From Candidatus Woesearchaeota archaeon (GTDB taxonomy: Archaea > Nanobdellota > Nanobdellia > Woesearchaeales > B29-G15): a stretch of 9,144 bases of DNA. The stretch covers positions 1-9,144 of the forward strand of contig QMQS01000035.1 of the NCBI GenBank assembly GCA_003650585.1, read 5' to 3'. This document shows, in pieces, positions 1 to 5,329 of the stretch. Numbering within the stretch: the stretch's first letter is position 1; each line of letters starts with the position of its first letter. Made by a program: the position numbers and the translations under genes. The notes under the pieces are model-generated. The model was not told the DNA's origin. It searched no databases and saw only the letters and a list, made by a program, of their open reading frames with translations.

Positions 1-96
1 ATAGAAAGGGATGTTAGCTTAGTGTTCTCTCAATTAAAGGAGATAGCCCAAGAAATCGATGCAGAACTCGGCTTTGTCCATAAGAGAACTACTTAA
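1..96 (+). CDS. C-terminal tail of an unidentified protein (5' end outside the window)
   Basis: Frame 1 is open from the window edge to a TAA at 94-96 and gives 31 residues ending FVHKRTT. The segment has heptad-like spacing of hydrophobic and charged residues (LKEIAQEIDAELG) and probably ends in an amphipathic helix. Its stop lies inside the last codons of the minus-strand alpha/beta hydrolase, so the two genes overlap tail to tail by about 8 bases, a common arrangement in compact genomes. Too little is visible to name a family. It could also be a chance open frame, but the helix-like composition favours a real gene end. Confidence 0.5.
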   Translation: MERDVSLVFSQLKEIAQEIDAELGFVHKRTT

Positions 97-745
97 CCCA
101 TAGGAATCTTGCGATTGTGGGAATTCTGAGAAGGTTTCTTATCAAGGCAGCCCTATGCCCAAGTCTCGTGTTAACAATAGTCACAAGATTATTCCTGCAG
201 AGTTGCTCTAAGAGCCTCATTTGGTTCTCTTTGAGTATTGTGTTGTCATGCAATGATTGCATTATCAAGAACAGGCGGTTATTAATTGCTAAGAGGTTTG
301 GCTCTAAAATAGACCACGCCTCTTTGAGTTTTGTTAAAGACCAACCCTTCTCCTCCAATCGTTTCTTGATGTTCTTTGTGGCTTCACCAAGCCAGACTGC
401 TTCTGCAAGACTTGCACCACCGGTGTTAAGCACAATTTTCTCTACTTTCGGCTCACTTGCAGCAAGAAGCAATGCAATAAAACTCCCCAAACTTGAACCA
501 AAAACACTTGCCCTTTTGTAATCCTCAATAGTGGAACGGGCATCGTTTAGCACCTCAATGATGTTTTCTCTGGTTGCCTCTACATCTGAGCTAAGGATGT
601 CCGTGGAGTAATCATAAAAAACACAGGTTGCAGATTTACAGAGGAACCTATACAATATTTTGTAATGCCAGGGCTTCCCTCCCCAAAAAGGAAAGAATAG
701 GATAATGTTGCTACCTGAGCCAACAAAGGATTTGGATAATTTCAT
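89..745 (-). CDS. Alpha/beta-hydrolase fold protein
   Basis: The 218-residue product has the landmarks of a small alpha/beta hydrolase. A strand followed by FPFWGGKPWHY (residues 18-28) probably forms the oxyanion-hole region. A nucleophile elbow GSSLGS (83-88, Ser85) follows a hydrophobic strand. A late Asp (D167, in SLHDNTI) and His (H197, in RLGHRAA) complete a plausible Ser-Asp-His triad. There is no signal peptide, so it should be cytosolic. The substrate is unknown; esterase or thioesterase activity is possible. I chose the ATG at 745; an in-frame GTG two codons upstream is the alternative. It follows the Nudix gene by 23 bases on the same strand with no clear promoter between, so the two are probably cotranscribed. 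The 3' end overlaps a convergent gene. Confidence 0.8.
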   Translation of the reverse strand: MKLSKSFVGSGSNIILFFPFWGGKPWHYKILYRFLCKSATCVFYDYSTDILSSDVEATRENIIEVLNDARSTIEDYKRASVFGSSLGSFIALLLAASEPKVEKIVLNTGGASLAEAVWLGEATKNIKKRLEEKGWSLTKLKEAWSILEPNLLAINNRLFLIMQSLHDNTILKENQMRLLEQLCRNNLVTIVNTRLGHRAALIRNLLRIPTIARFLWVK

Positions 746-768
746 ACACACGGGTAAACCAATTAGGG

Positions 769-1191
769 TTATAAACCTTTTCTATCTTCAATGCTTGTGA
801 AATAACGCTCAATCGCCTCTCTATTGCCAAAGGCAATATCATAATTAGCAAGCTCACTCTGAGCCACCCATCTTGCCTCTGAGGACTCTCTGTTTAAACA
901 CAAACTCCCTCTATAATCCCCTCTAAAGTAAAATGTAACAAAATGCCCCTCATGGGTGGGACTGGGAAGATTCTCATCATAGAACAGAAACCTCAATCCA
1001 GACACCCTAAGCCCTGTCTCCTCCTTTAATTCATCAATGCATGCCTGTTCAAGGGACTTACCAAAATCCACCTTGCCCCCTGGTAAGCACCACTTCCCAC
1101 CGTAAGCACTATCCGATGCCCTCTTCAGTAGGAGTACCCTCCCTTTGGGGTCCTCAAGTATTACCCTAACCACAAGCACAGGAAGCTCCAT
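769..1191 (-). CDS. Nudix (MutT-like) hydrolase with an atypical Nudix box
   Basis: This 140-residue protein is a single Nudix domain of normal length. The family cleaves nucleoside diphosphates linked to another moiety (oxidised dNTPs, sugar nucleotides, ADP-ribose) using divalent metal; the substrate here cannot be read from sequence. The box spans residues 39-61: G39-x5-K45-x7-D53-E54-L-K-E57-E58-T-G60-L. The metal-binding Glu cluster E54/E57/E58 is intact, but the usual Glu of the 'GE' position is Lys (K45) and the usual Arg before the Glu cluster is Asp (D53). The start is the ATG at 1191. A TATA-like TTATTAAATT on the minus strand (1212-1221) lies about 25 bases upstream, which would give a leaderless mRNA. 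A TTG at 1233 extends the frame by 14 residues that do not look like part of the domain. It probably leads an operon with the downstream alpha/beta hydrolase. Confidence 0.88.
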   Translation of the reverse strand: MELPVLVVRVILEDPKGRVLLLKRASDSAYGGKWCLPGGKVDFGKSLEQACIDELKEETGLRVSGLRFLFYDENLPSPTHEGHFVTFYFRGDYRGSLCLNRESSEARWVAQSELANYDIAFGNREAIERYFTSIEDRKGL

Positions 1192-1211
1192 GACTAGATT
1201 TCTGCTGCCCG

Positions 1212-1221
1212 AATTTAATAA
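1212..1221 (-). promoter_or_regulatory. TATA-like box of the Nudix gene
   Basis: TTATTAAATT on the minus strand is centred about 25 bases before the ATG at 1191. No Shine-Dalgarno motif precedes that ATG. The spacing fits an archaeal TATA box driving a leaderless transcript and supports the shorter start. Confidence 0.5.
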
Positions 1222-1251
1222 GTTTTCCCACAAACTTTAAAAGAGGATGGC

Positions 1252-1260
1252 TTTTAATTT
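1252..1260 (+). promoter_or_regulatory. Possible TATA box of tRNA-Leu(UAA)
   Basis: TTTTAATTT followed by TAAAC lies 17-25 bases before the tRNA. The spacing is somewhat tighter than for the second tRNA-Leu of this window, whose TATA is about 29 bases upstream, so the exact element is uncertain. Confidence 0.4.
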
Positions 1261-1276
1261 TAAACAGCCCTTGAAT

Positions 1277-1383
1277 GCGGGGGTAGCAAAGTGGTCAAAT
1301 GCGCAGGACTTAAGTGCTAACCTTACTTAGCCAAGAAATCCTGTCCCTTAGTGGGTCCGTGGGTTCGAATCCCACCCCCCGCA
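1277..1383 (+). tRNA. tRNA-Leu(UAA) with a 23-nt intron
   Basis: A 7-bp acceptor stem (GCGGGGG with CCCCCGC), discriminator A, a T arm GTGGG-TTCGAAT-CCCAC and a long variable arm with a CCC/GGG stem make this a type II (leucine) tRNA. The anticodon stem is CAGGA (1304-1308) with TCCTG (1339-1343), and the loop reads C-T-TAA-G before an interruption, so the anticodon is UAA at 1311-1313. An intron at 1315-1337 sits at the canonical 37/38 position. Removing it leaves a normal 7-base loop. CCA is not encoded. D arm and variable arm are nearly identical to the tRNA-Leu(CAG) at 5227-5310. A TTTT run at 1390-1393 may terminate transcription. Confidence 0.95.
1315..1337 (+). other. tRNA intron with relaxed bulge-helix-bulge
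   Basis: The intron contains an inner stem GCTAA/TTAGC with loop CCTTAC. Together with the anticodon stem it forms an archaeal splicing-endonuclease target: 5' bulge A-G-T, 3' bulge A-A-A, and a central four-pair helix CTTA/CAAG. Three of the four central pairs are canonical and the fourth is an A-C mismatch, so the motif is slightly relaxed. Cleavage after the second base of each bulge gives exactly the predicted exon ends. Confidence 0.85.
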
Positions 1384-1389
1384 TCAATC

Positions 1390-1393
1390 TTTT
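1390..1393 (+). terminator. Short T-run after tRNA-Leu(UAA)
   Basis: TTTT starts 7 bases after the tRNA and could act as an archaeal T-tract terminator. On the opposite strand five T residues (1403-1407) follow the stop of the operon ending at 1411, so this 27-base gap may terminate transcription from both sides. The runs are short, hence low confidence. Confidence 0.3.
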
Positions 1394-1410
1394 CCTACAC
1401 AGAAAAATGC

Positions 1411-1716
1411 CTATAATCCCTCAAGCAAAGCCCTAGCCAAATCTGTTAAGCGGGATATCCAAAATTCTAGCTGCGGATTCTCTGGGCAATAATCTGCTTC
1501 CTCTTGCCTCACTTGCCTCAGATGGTTTACCAACCTTGTCACATACTTTACATACCTTACTAGCAAATCCTTAGATATGTAACCATTGTTGTTCAAACGC
1601 TCTTCTATGAGTGTAATACTCTCTGAGTCCATCTCTCCAAATTCATAGCACTTTGAGCACCTTTGGGCAATGCTCCATATTGGGCGGTCATAAAAATCGT
1701 ACATTTGAGATATCAT
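1411..1716 (-). CDS. Small unrecognised protein, third gene of an unknown operon
   Basis: I do not recognise this 101-residue protein. It is soluble, mostly helical in appearance and acidic, with no signal or membrane segment. Residues from about 30 to the end (IEERLNNNGYISKDLLVRYV, then LVNHLRQVRQEEAD and LTDLARALLEGL) look like three helices. It has three Cys residues, C19 and C22 in RCSKC and one near residue 77; the C-x2-C pair could bind metal but lacks an obvious partner pair. Its ATG overlaps the stop of the upstream gene as ATGA (1713-1716), a strong sign of translational coupling, so its product probably works with that of the preceding gene. An in-frame Met at residue 5 is an alternative start. 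Confidence 0.75.
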   Translation of the reverse strand: MISQMYDFYDRPIWSIAQRCSKCYEFGEMDSESITLIEERLNNNGYISKDLLVRYVKYVTRLVNHLRQVRQEEADYCPENPQLEFWISRLTDLARALLEGL

Positions 1717-2393
1717 TCTCTTGGTGCGATATCGGGCGCGTGGTGTTTGTAATTTGCTGCTAGATATTCCATTTGTTGTTGGAGTCCAAATATGATATCT
1801 GAAGCAACTCTAGCTATGAGTTTGGGATTGGGAGAGTAAAGCGCTTTCTGTTTTGCAACTAAGTTGTATTCGGCAAAGGGTGTACCTCCACTCAAATCAT
1901 AGATTGGCGTCTTCACAAGAAGCCCCTCTATCCTACACCTAATCAAACTCTTTAGCTCTTCACTCATTATGTACCCACGAGGGATATGTACCCTACCATC
2001 CCTTGTGGCATACAACACATTGTAGTGGGAAAAGTAACTGTAGGGATTGAGCGTGTGTAATAGGGAGCTTAGCTTTGCTCTTAGCGTTCCTTTGTTTGGA
2101 TTGATGAGTGGGGTAGCAATAATGTCTGCCACAATTGGGTTTGGCACCTCATTGAAGCCCTCACCTCCACCGTGAAGCACTGCTACAGGGAACCCTGCAA
2201 ACTCAAACAACAATGCCTCATTGTAAACAAGCTGAGCATAGCAAACGCGGGGTGTTAGTGTTGAGCTCCTAACAACTAATTTGATTTCTAGTGGTGAGGC
2301 AAACCCCAACCTCTGGTTGGCTTTTGGAGCAAGCTGCTCATAGCACCTTTCAACCAACTCTTCCACTGAGATTGGTTCAAACCGAGGTTCCAT
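1713..2393 (-). CDS. Unknown protein; resembles the C-terminal half of the 385-residue protein at 7411-8568
   Basis: The 226-residue product matches no family I can name. Aligned by eye with the C-terminal half of the 385-residue protein and with the partial protein at the window end, it shares TLR (103-105) followed by SS, then S-x2-SH-x3-LY-x-T (119-130; the partial protein has S-x2-SH-x3-LY-T-T) and an amphipathic C-terminal helix (about 190-215; LIARVASDIIFGLQQQMEYL) matching their terminal helices. Residues 36-75 look like alternating strands ending in a glycine-rich turn HGGGEG (74-79). I chose the ATG at 2393 because GGTGA, a canonical archaeal Shine-Dalgarno, ends 4 bases before it. 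A TTG at 2405 would add four residues and overlap the previous gene. The 3' end overlaps the next gene by ATGA. Confidence 0.8.
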   Translation of the reverse strand: MEPRFEPISVEELVERCYEQLAPKANQRLGFASPLEIKLVVRSSTLTPRVCYAQLVYNEALLFEFAGFPVAVLHGGGEGFNEVPNPIVADIIATPLINPNKGTLRAKLSSLLHTLNPYSYFSHYNVLYATRDGRVHIPRGYIMSEELKSLIRCRIEGLLVKTPIYDLSGGTPFAEYNLVAKQKALYSPNPKLIARVASDIIFGLQQQMEYLAANYKHHAPDIAPRE

Positions 2394-2397
2394 TTTA

Positions 2398-3096
2398 TCA
2401 CCCAATCAACTTTTTGATATCACGGTTCATATAGCCCCTCATTGCTTTCCCTATACCAATGATGTCTCTCACCTCGCTTGGAGACAATAATGGAAGCCAC
2501 TGATGCTCTATCCATTTCACCAAAGCATATGGGAGTGAAAACAATGGCGGAATCCAAGAGGGGTAGTAGATCCCTAGGAGGCAATACGTATATATACCTG
2601 GACTAAACCTCACACCCATTGCATTGTAATCAATAGGACTTAGATATCTGTAGAGTTCTGTTAGCGTCCAAGGATCATCAAGGGGTGTTTCTCTTGGTTT
2701 AACCAATTCCTGTATTGCTCTCTCCACTCTATCATCTAATTTCCCACTGTGGGCATTGAGTTCTTCTTGAAAGCAGGCCCATACCCTCTTAACAAATTCC
2801 TCTGATGCCATCTTTGATGCTGGGTTATCCGAAGGTTTGGAAATTTGGGCAATCGCCTCAGGGTTTCCACCTATATAGCTTATTGTTGCAAGCACAAACT
2901 CTTGGAGTATGTACTCCACATTTGCTGGGAAAAGAAAATCAATTAAACTACCCTTGAATAGATCACCTGGGGTGGACGCTACCAGTATTCCCTCAAAGAG
3001 ATGGCGTCTGTAAGCTCTCTCTTGGTCATATCCAAGTTGCTCGAGCCAGTCCCTGCTTGCTTCTGTCTTAGCCATTGCTATGTACAAGTTTTTCAT
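2398..3096 (-). CDS. Unknown protein, first gene of operon; resembles the N-terminal half of the 385-residue protein
   Basis: The 232-residue product has no recognisable named domain. It is soluble, helix-rich and aromatic-rich, especially in a Tyr/Trp/Pro segment at about 150-205 (LLGIYYPSWIPPLF). By eye it resembles residues 1-185 of the 385-residue protein at 7411-8568: NV-x-hydrophobic helix at 59-73 against 63-76, then (I/L)DY at 155-157 in both and FS at 164-165 in both, then LLGIYY against LIGIIR. No gap is needed over most of this stretch. A TATA-like stretch about 25 bases upstream of the ATG supports this start and a leaderless mRNA. It precedes the 226-residue gene with a 4-base gap between stop and next ATG. 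Function unknown; it probably forms a complex with the next product. Confidence 0.8.
   Translation of the reverse strand: MKNLYIAMAKTEASRDWLEQLGYDQERAYRRHLFEGILVASTPGDLFKGSLIDFLFPANVEYILQEFVLATISYIGGNPEAIAQISKPSDNPASKMASEEFVKRVWACFQEELNAHSGKLDDRVERAIQELVKPRETPLDDPWTLTELYRYLSPIDYNAMGVRFSPGIYTYCLLGIYYPSWIPPLFSLPYALVKWIEHQWLPLLSPSEVRDIIGIGKAMRGYMNRDIKKLIG
2399..2403 (-). promoter_or_regulatory. Ribosome binding site deciding the start at 2393
   Basis: GGTGA on the minus strand is complementary to the archaeal 16S rRNA tail and stands 5-9 bases before the ATG at 2393. It overlaps the stop codon of the upstream gene, indicating reinitiation within one mRNA. It is one of the few clear Shine-Dalgarno motifs in the window, as expected for an internal operon gene. 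Confidence 0.7.
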
Positions 3097-3114
3097 TGCT
3101 ATTACATATAGTGT

Positions 3115-3130
3115 TTTAATTATAATAAAT
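3115..3130 (-). promoter_or_regulatory. TATA-like promoter of the three-gene operon
   Basis: The minus strand here reads through ATTATAATTAAA, centred about 25 bases before the ATG at 3096, with no Shine-Dalgarno motif between. This fits a leaderless archaeal promoter. It is part of a very AT-rich divergent intergenic region (3097-3198) shared with the regulator gene on the plus strand. Confidence 0.5.
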
Positions 3131-3169
3131 ATTTCTGATAGAAAATATTGAACTTTATTATAAAAAACT

Positions 3170-3177
3170 ATAAAAAT
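3170..3177 (+). promoter_or_regulatory. TATA box of the regulator gene
   Basis: TATAAAAA lies 22-29 bases before the ATG at 3199, the correct spacing for a leaderless transcript starting at or next to that ATG. A second TATA-like element at 3157-3166 would start transcription slightly earlier. Both favour the ATG at 3199 over an in-frame TTG at 3148, which lies upstream of the TATA boxes. Confidence 0.55.
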
Positions 3178-3182
3178 GACAA

Positions 3183-3196
3183 TCCCTTAGTGGGTT
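3183..3196 (+). repeat. 14-base copy of tRNA-Leu variable-arm sequence in the regulator promoter
   Basis: TCCCTTAGTGGGTT is identical to 5271-5284 in tRNA-Leu(CAG) and matches 13 of 14 bases at 1344-1357 in tRNA-Leu(UAA). After one inserted G the match to tRNA-Leu(CAG) continues as CATGG. The segment lies between the TATA box and the start codon of the regulator gene. It can form the same small CCC/GGG stem as in the tRNA. Confidence 0.6.
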
Positions 3197-3198
3197 GC

Positions 3199-4038
3199 AT
3201 GGTGCTAAGCACCGAGACCAAGAGCATGATACTCAAGTTCGTAAAAGAAGAGCCTAGAACAATAAATGATATCGCTAAGTTGATAGGCAAATCATGGCTC
3301 ACTGCAAATGCCTATGTGGAGCGCATAAAAGAGGAGACTGGCTTGCTCAACACAAAGACATTTAGAGGGGGGACCCGGGGTGCTCTGAAGATTGTTTATT
3401 GGAACTATGTTGAGAGCTTGGGAAATGAGGACTTAAAGCAAGAGCTCTTTGACAAAATACGACTTGGGCTAAGAAAAGAGGACTTCGACCCTTTGGACAT
3501 ATACCTCCATGTTGATGCAAACAAGAAAAGGGTCTTTGCAGAGCACTATACAGAGGTACTTGTCTCAAAAAAGCAAAACCTCATAGGGCTGTTCAGGAGT
3601 GCGGAACACGAGATACTCTGCTTTTCTGGCAATCTCTCTTGGATCAATGTGGTAGAAGGCAACAACTGCATACTGGATGTGCTTGAAGAGGTCGCCAACC
3701 AGAAGATTGCAATAAGAATAATGGGAAGGGTGGACATTGCCTCTATAAAGAACATCAACAAAATAATAAAGATAAATAAGAAGATTGGAAGGGAGGCAAT
3801 AGAGGTGCGTCACAGGAGGCAACCCTTAAGGGGTTTTATAATCGACAACAAAGTGGCGAGGTTGAAAGAGGAGAAAGAGAAAGGCAAGTATGAAAAGGGC
3901 GAGCTTGAATACAACACCAGAATATTCTATGAGATTTATGATGAGGAGTGGGTGAGCTGGCTCAAGAAGGTGTTCTGGGCATTGTACAGGTATGCCACAC
4001 CAGCAGAGCGCAGAATTAAGGAGCTTGAGTTTATATAA
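3199..4038 (+). CDS. Winged-helix transcription regulator with a TrmB/PLD-like C-terminal domain
   Basis: The 279-residue protein starts with a winged helix-turn-helix (about residues 3-60): T-I-N-D-I-A-K-L-I-G-K-S begins the first helices, a recognition helix follows (WLTANAYVERIKEETG), and a wing lies at about 52-62 (FRGGTRGALKIVYW). After a charged linker, residues 120-260 alternate strands and helices (EILCFSGNLSW, IAIRIMGRV, RGFIIDNKVARL), resembling the PLD-like effector domain of archaeal TrmB-type regulators, but no HxK catalytic motif is evident. It should bind DNA in the cytoplasm; the ligand is unknown. The start at 3199 is set by the TATA box at 3170-3177; an in-frame GTG at 3190 is possible. 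The gene is divergent from the unknown three-gene operon, so it may regulate it or itself, and is followed by the ketoacyl synthase gene. Confidence 0.78.
   Translation: MVLSTETKSMILKFVKEEPRTINDIAKLIGKSWLTANAYVERIKEETGLLNTKTFRGGTRGALKIVYWNYVESLGNEDLKQELFDKIRLGLRKEDFDPLDIYLHVDANKKRVFAEHYTEVLVSKKQNLIGLFRSAEHEILCFSGNLSWINVVEGNNCILDVLEEVANQKIAIRIMGRVDIASIKNINKIIKINKKIGREAIEVRHRRQPLRGFIIDNKVARLKEEKEKGKYEKGELEYNTRIFYEIYDEEWVSWLKKVFWALYRYATPAERRIKELEFI
3201..3213 (+). promoter_or_regulatory. Perfect inverted repeat at the regulator start codon
   Basis: GGTGC-TAA-GCACC forms a 5-bp perfect stem with a 3-base loop and begins on the last base of the ATG at 3199. It could be an mRNA hairpin affecting initiation or a short palindromic DNA operator used by the regulator itself. 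It directly follows the tRNA-like segment. Confidence 0.4.
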
Positions 4039-4054
4039 TGAAAAGATTTATATG
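4039..4054 (+). promoter_or_regulatory. BRE/TATA promoter of the ketoacyl synthase gene
   Basis: TGAAAAGATTTATA is a purine-rich BRE followed by a TATA box and is identical over 14 bases to the promoter of tRNA-Leu(CAG) at 5186-5199. It begins right after the stop of the regulator gene. Start-site spacing predicts transcription from about 4075-4080, so the synthase can be transcribed independently of the regulator. Confidence 0.6.
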
Positions 4055-4097
4055 TATGCAGGGCGTCATTATCTTAGAGGTGTGGGGGCAATGGAGC

Positions 4098-5180
4098 ATG
4101 CAACTAGGGTTATATTCTATAATCATTGGAACAGGTAGCTATATCCCACCAATCGGCATTCCAAACACACATTTTCTAGATTATGAATTCTTTTATCCCA
4201 ATGGTGAAAGGATAGAACAGAGGAATGAGGATGTTATTAGGAAATTTGAGGAGATTACAGGTATAACAGAACGGCGACATGTAGAGCCAGGGGTTACTGG
4301 ATCTGAGATTGCCTATATTGCTGCAAGAGGTGCCATTGACTCGGCTAATATTAACCCTGAGTCCCTTGACTTAATAATAGTTGCACACAACTTTGGCGAT
4401 GTAAAGCCAGGTAGATATGGACCTGACTTAGTACCCTCGCTTGCCGCTCGCGTCAAGCACAAACTTGGCATAAAAAGCCCCAGCACAGTTGCCTTTGACC
4501 TGGGGTTTGGGTGTCCAGGTTGGCTCCACGGTATGTGGTTAGCAAACCTCCACTTGACAACAGGGAATGCAAAGAGGGCGCTTGTTATTGGGGCTGAAAC
4601 ACTTTCTGCTGTGTCTGACCCTCATGACAGAGACAGCATGATATATGCAGATGGTGCCGGTGCCACTATACTTGAAGCAATCAAAGCAAGGGAGCAGGTA
4701 GGGATACTAAGTTATGCTGCTAGGAGTGACACAAAGGAGCATGCATTCTTGCTGCATATGGGCCCTTCCTATAACCCAAACTATGAAAGTGGAAGATTAT
4801 TCTTAAAGATGAGGGGGCGTGAGGTATATGAGTATGCGCTCAAGTTTGTGCCTGAGGTTGTAAAGGAGAGTATGGACAAAGCAGGGATTACTTTAGATGA
4901 TGTGAGCAAGGTGCTCTTGCACCAGGCAAATGAAAAGATGGACTTGGCTATACTAAAGCGATTACTGGCGTTGTATGGTATTAAAAAACCAACCCGAGCC
5001 ATAATGCCTATGACAATCTCTTGGTTGGGTAACAGCTCTGTGGCAACACTCCCAACCCTGCTTGACCTGTTGCTCAAGGGTGAATTGGATGACCACACCA
5101 TACAAAGCGGCGATATTGTTCTGCTAGCTTCTGTTGGGGCAGGAATGAATATTAACGCTATGGTTTACAAATTCCCATAA
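4098..5180 (+). CDS. KAS III/FabH-type 3-oxoacyl synthase, bacterial-like
   Basis: The 360-residue protein is a thiolase-fold condensing enzyme of the FabH type, which joins an acyl-CoA primer to a malonyl-carrier extender. The full Cys-His-Asn triad is visible: C139 in GFGCPGW, H275 in LLHQANEK and N312 in LGNSSVAT. The family glycine-rich segments YADGAGATILEA (183-194) and ASVGAGMNINA (344-354) are present. HMG-CoA synthase of archaea is the main alternative, but LHQAN and GNSS favour FabH. The text closely resembles what I recall of Bacteroidota FabH-like proteins (IIIGTGSYIP start, DPHDRDSM, MPMTISWLGNSSVAT). Start chosen by family length; in-frame GTG 4080, ATG 4056 and ATG 4038 are alternatives, and a GAGGTG at 4077-4082 is rather distant. 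No carrier protein or other fatty-acid gene lies nearby. Confidence 0.88.
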   Translation: MQLGLYSIIIGTGSYIPPIGIPNTHFLDYEFFYPNGERIEQRNEDVIRKFEEITGITERRHVEPGVTGSEIAYIAARGAIDSANINPESLDLIIVAHNFGDVKPGRYGPDLVPSLAARVKHKLGIKSPSTVAFDLGFGCPGWLHGMWLANLHLTTGNAKRALVIGAETLSAVSDPHDRDSMIYADGAGATILEAIKAREQVGILSYAARSDTKEHAFLLHMGPSYNPNYESGRLFLKMRGREVYEYALKFVPEVVKESMDKAGITLDDVSKVLLHQANEKMDLAILKRLLALYGIKKPTRAIMPMTISWLGNSSVATLPTLLDLLLKGELDDHTIQSGDIVLLASVGAGMNINAMVYKFP

Positions 5181-5185
5181 TGGTT

Positions 5186-5202
5186 TGAAAAGATTTATAA
5201 AT
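5186..5202 (+). promoter_or_regulatory. BRE/TATA promoter of tRNA-Leu(CAG)
   Basis: TGAAAAGATTTATAAAT begins 5 bases after the synthase stop. The TATA box (5194-5202) is centred about 29 bases before the tRNA, a normal distance for an archaeal tRNA with a very short 5' leader. Confidence 0.75.
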
Positions 5203-5226
5203 CAAGCAAAGCCAAACTTTCACAGA

Positions 5227-5310
5227 GCGGGGGTAGCAAAGTGGACAAATGCGCAAGGTTCAGGGCCTTGTCCCTTAGTGGGTTCATGGGTTCGAATCCC
5301 ATCCCCCGCA
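5227..5310 (+). tRNA. tRNA-Leu(CAG), intronless
   Basis: An acceptor stem GCGGGGG/CCCCCGC, discriminator A, anticodon stem CAAGG/CCTTG with loop TTCAGGG (anticodon CAG at 5261-5263), a long variable arm TCCCTTAGTGGGT and a T arm ATGGG-TTCGAAT-CCCAT identify an 84-base type II leucine tRNA reading CUG codons. There is no intron and no encoded CCA. Acceptor stem and D arm are almost identical to those of tRNA-Leu(UAA) at 1277, so the two are close paralogues. It is convergent with the exported hydrolase gene, with 19 bases between them. Confidence 0.96.
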
Positions 5311-5329
5311 TTCTTCGGCTCAAACAGAA

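Noticed and set aside
117..521. 134-codon plus-strand open frame
   Set aside because: Antisense of the alpha/beta hydrolase, whose catalytic motifs are intact on the minus strand.
3148..3198. 17-residue extension of the regulator from a TTG
   Set aside because: The TTG lies upstream of both TATA-like boxes, and the extension is encoded by AT-rich promoter and tRNA-like sequence.
4038..4097. Start of the ketoacyl synthase at 4038, overlapping the regulator stop
   Set aside because: The first 20 residues do not fit the family's start, and the codons cover the BRE/TATA promoter; an intermediate start (GTG 4080) cannot be excluded.
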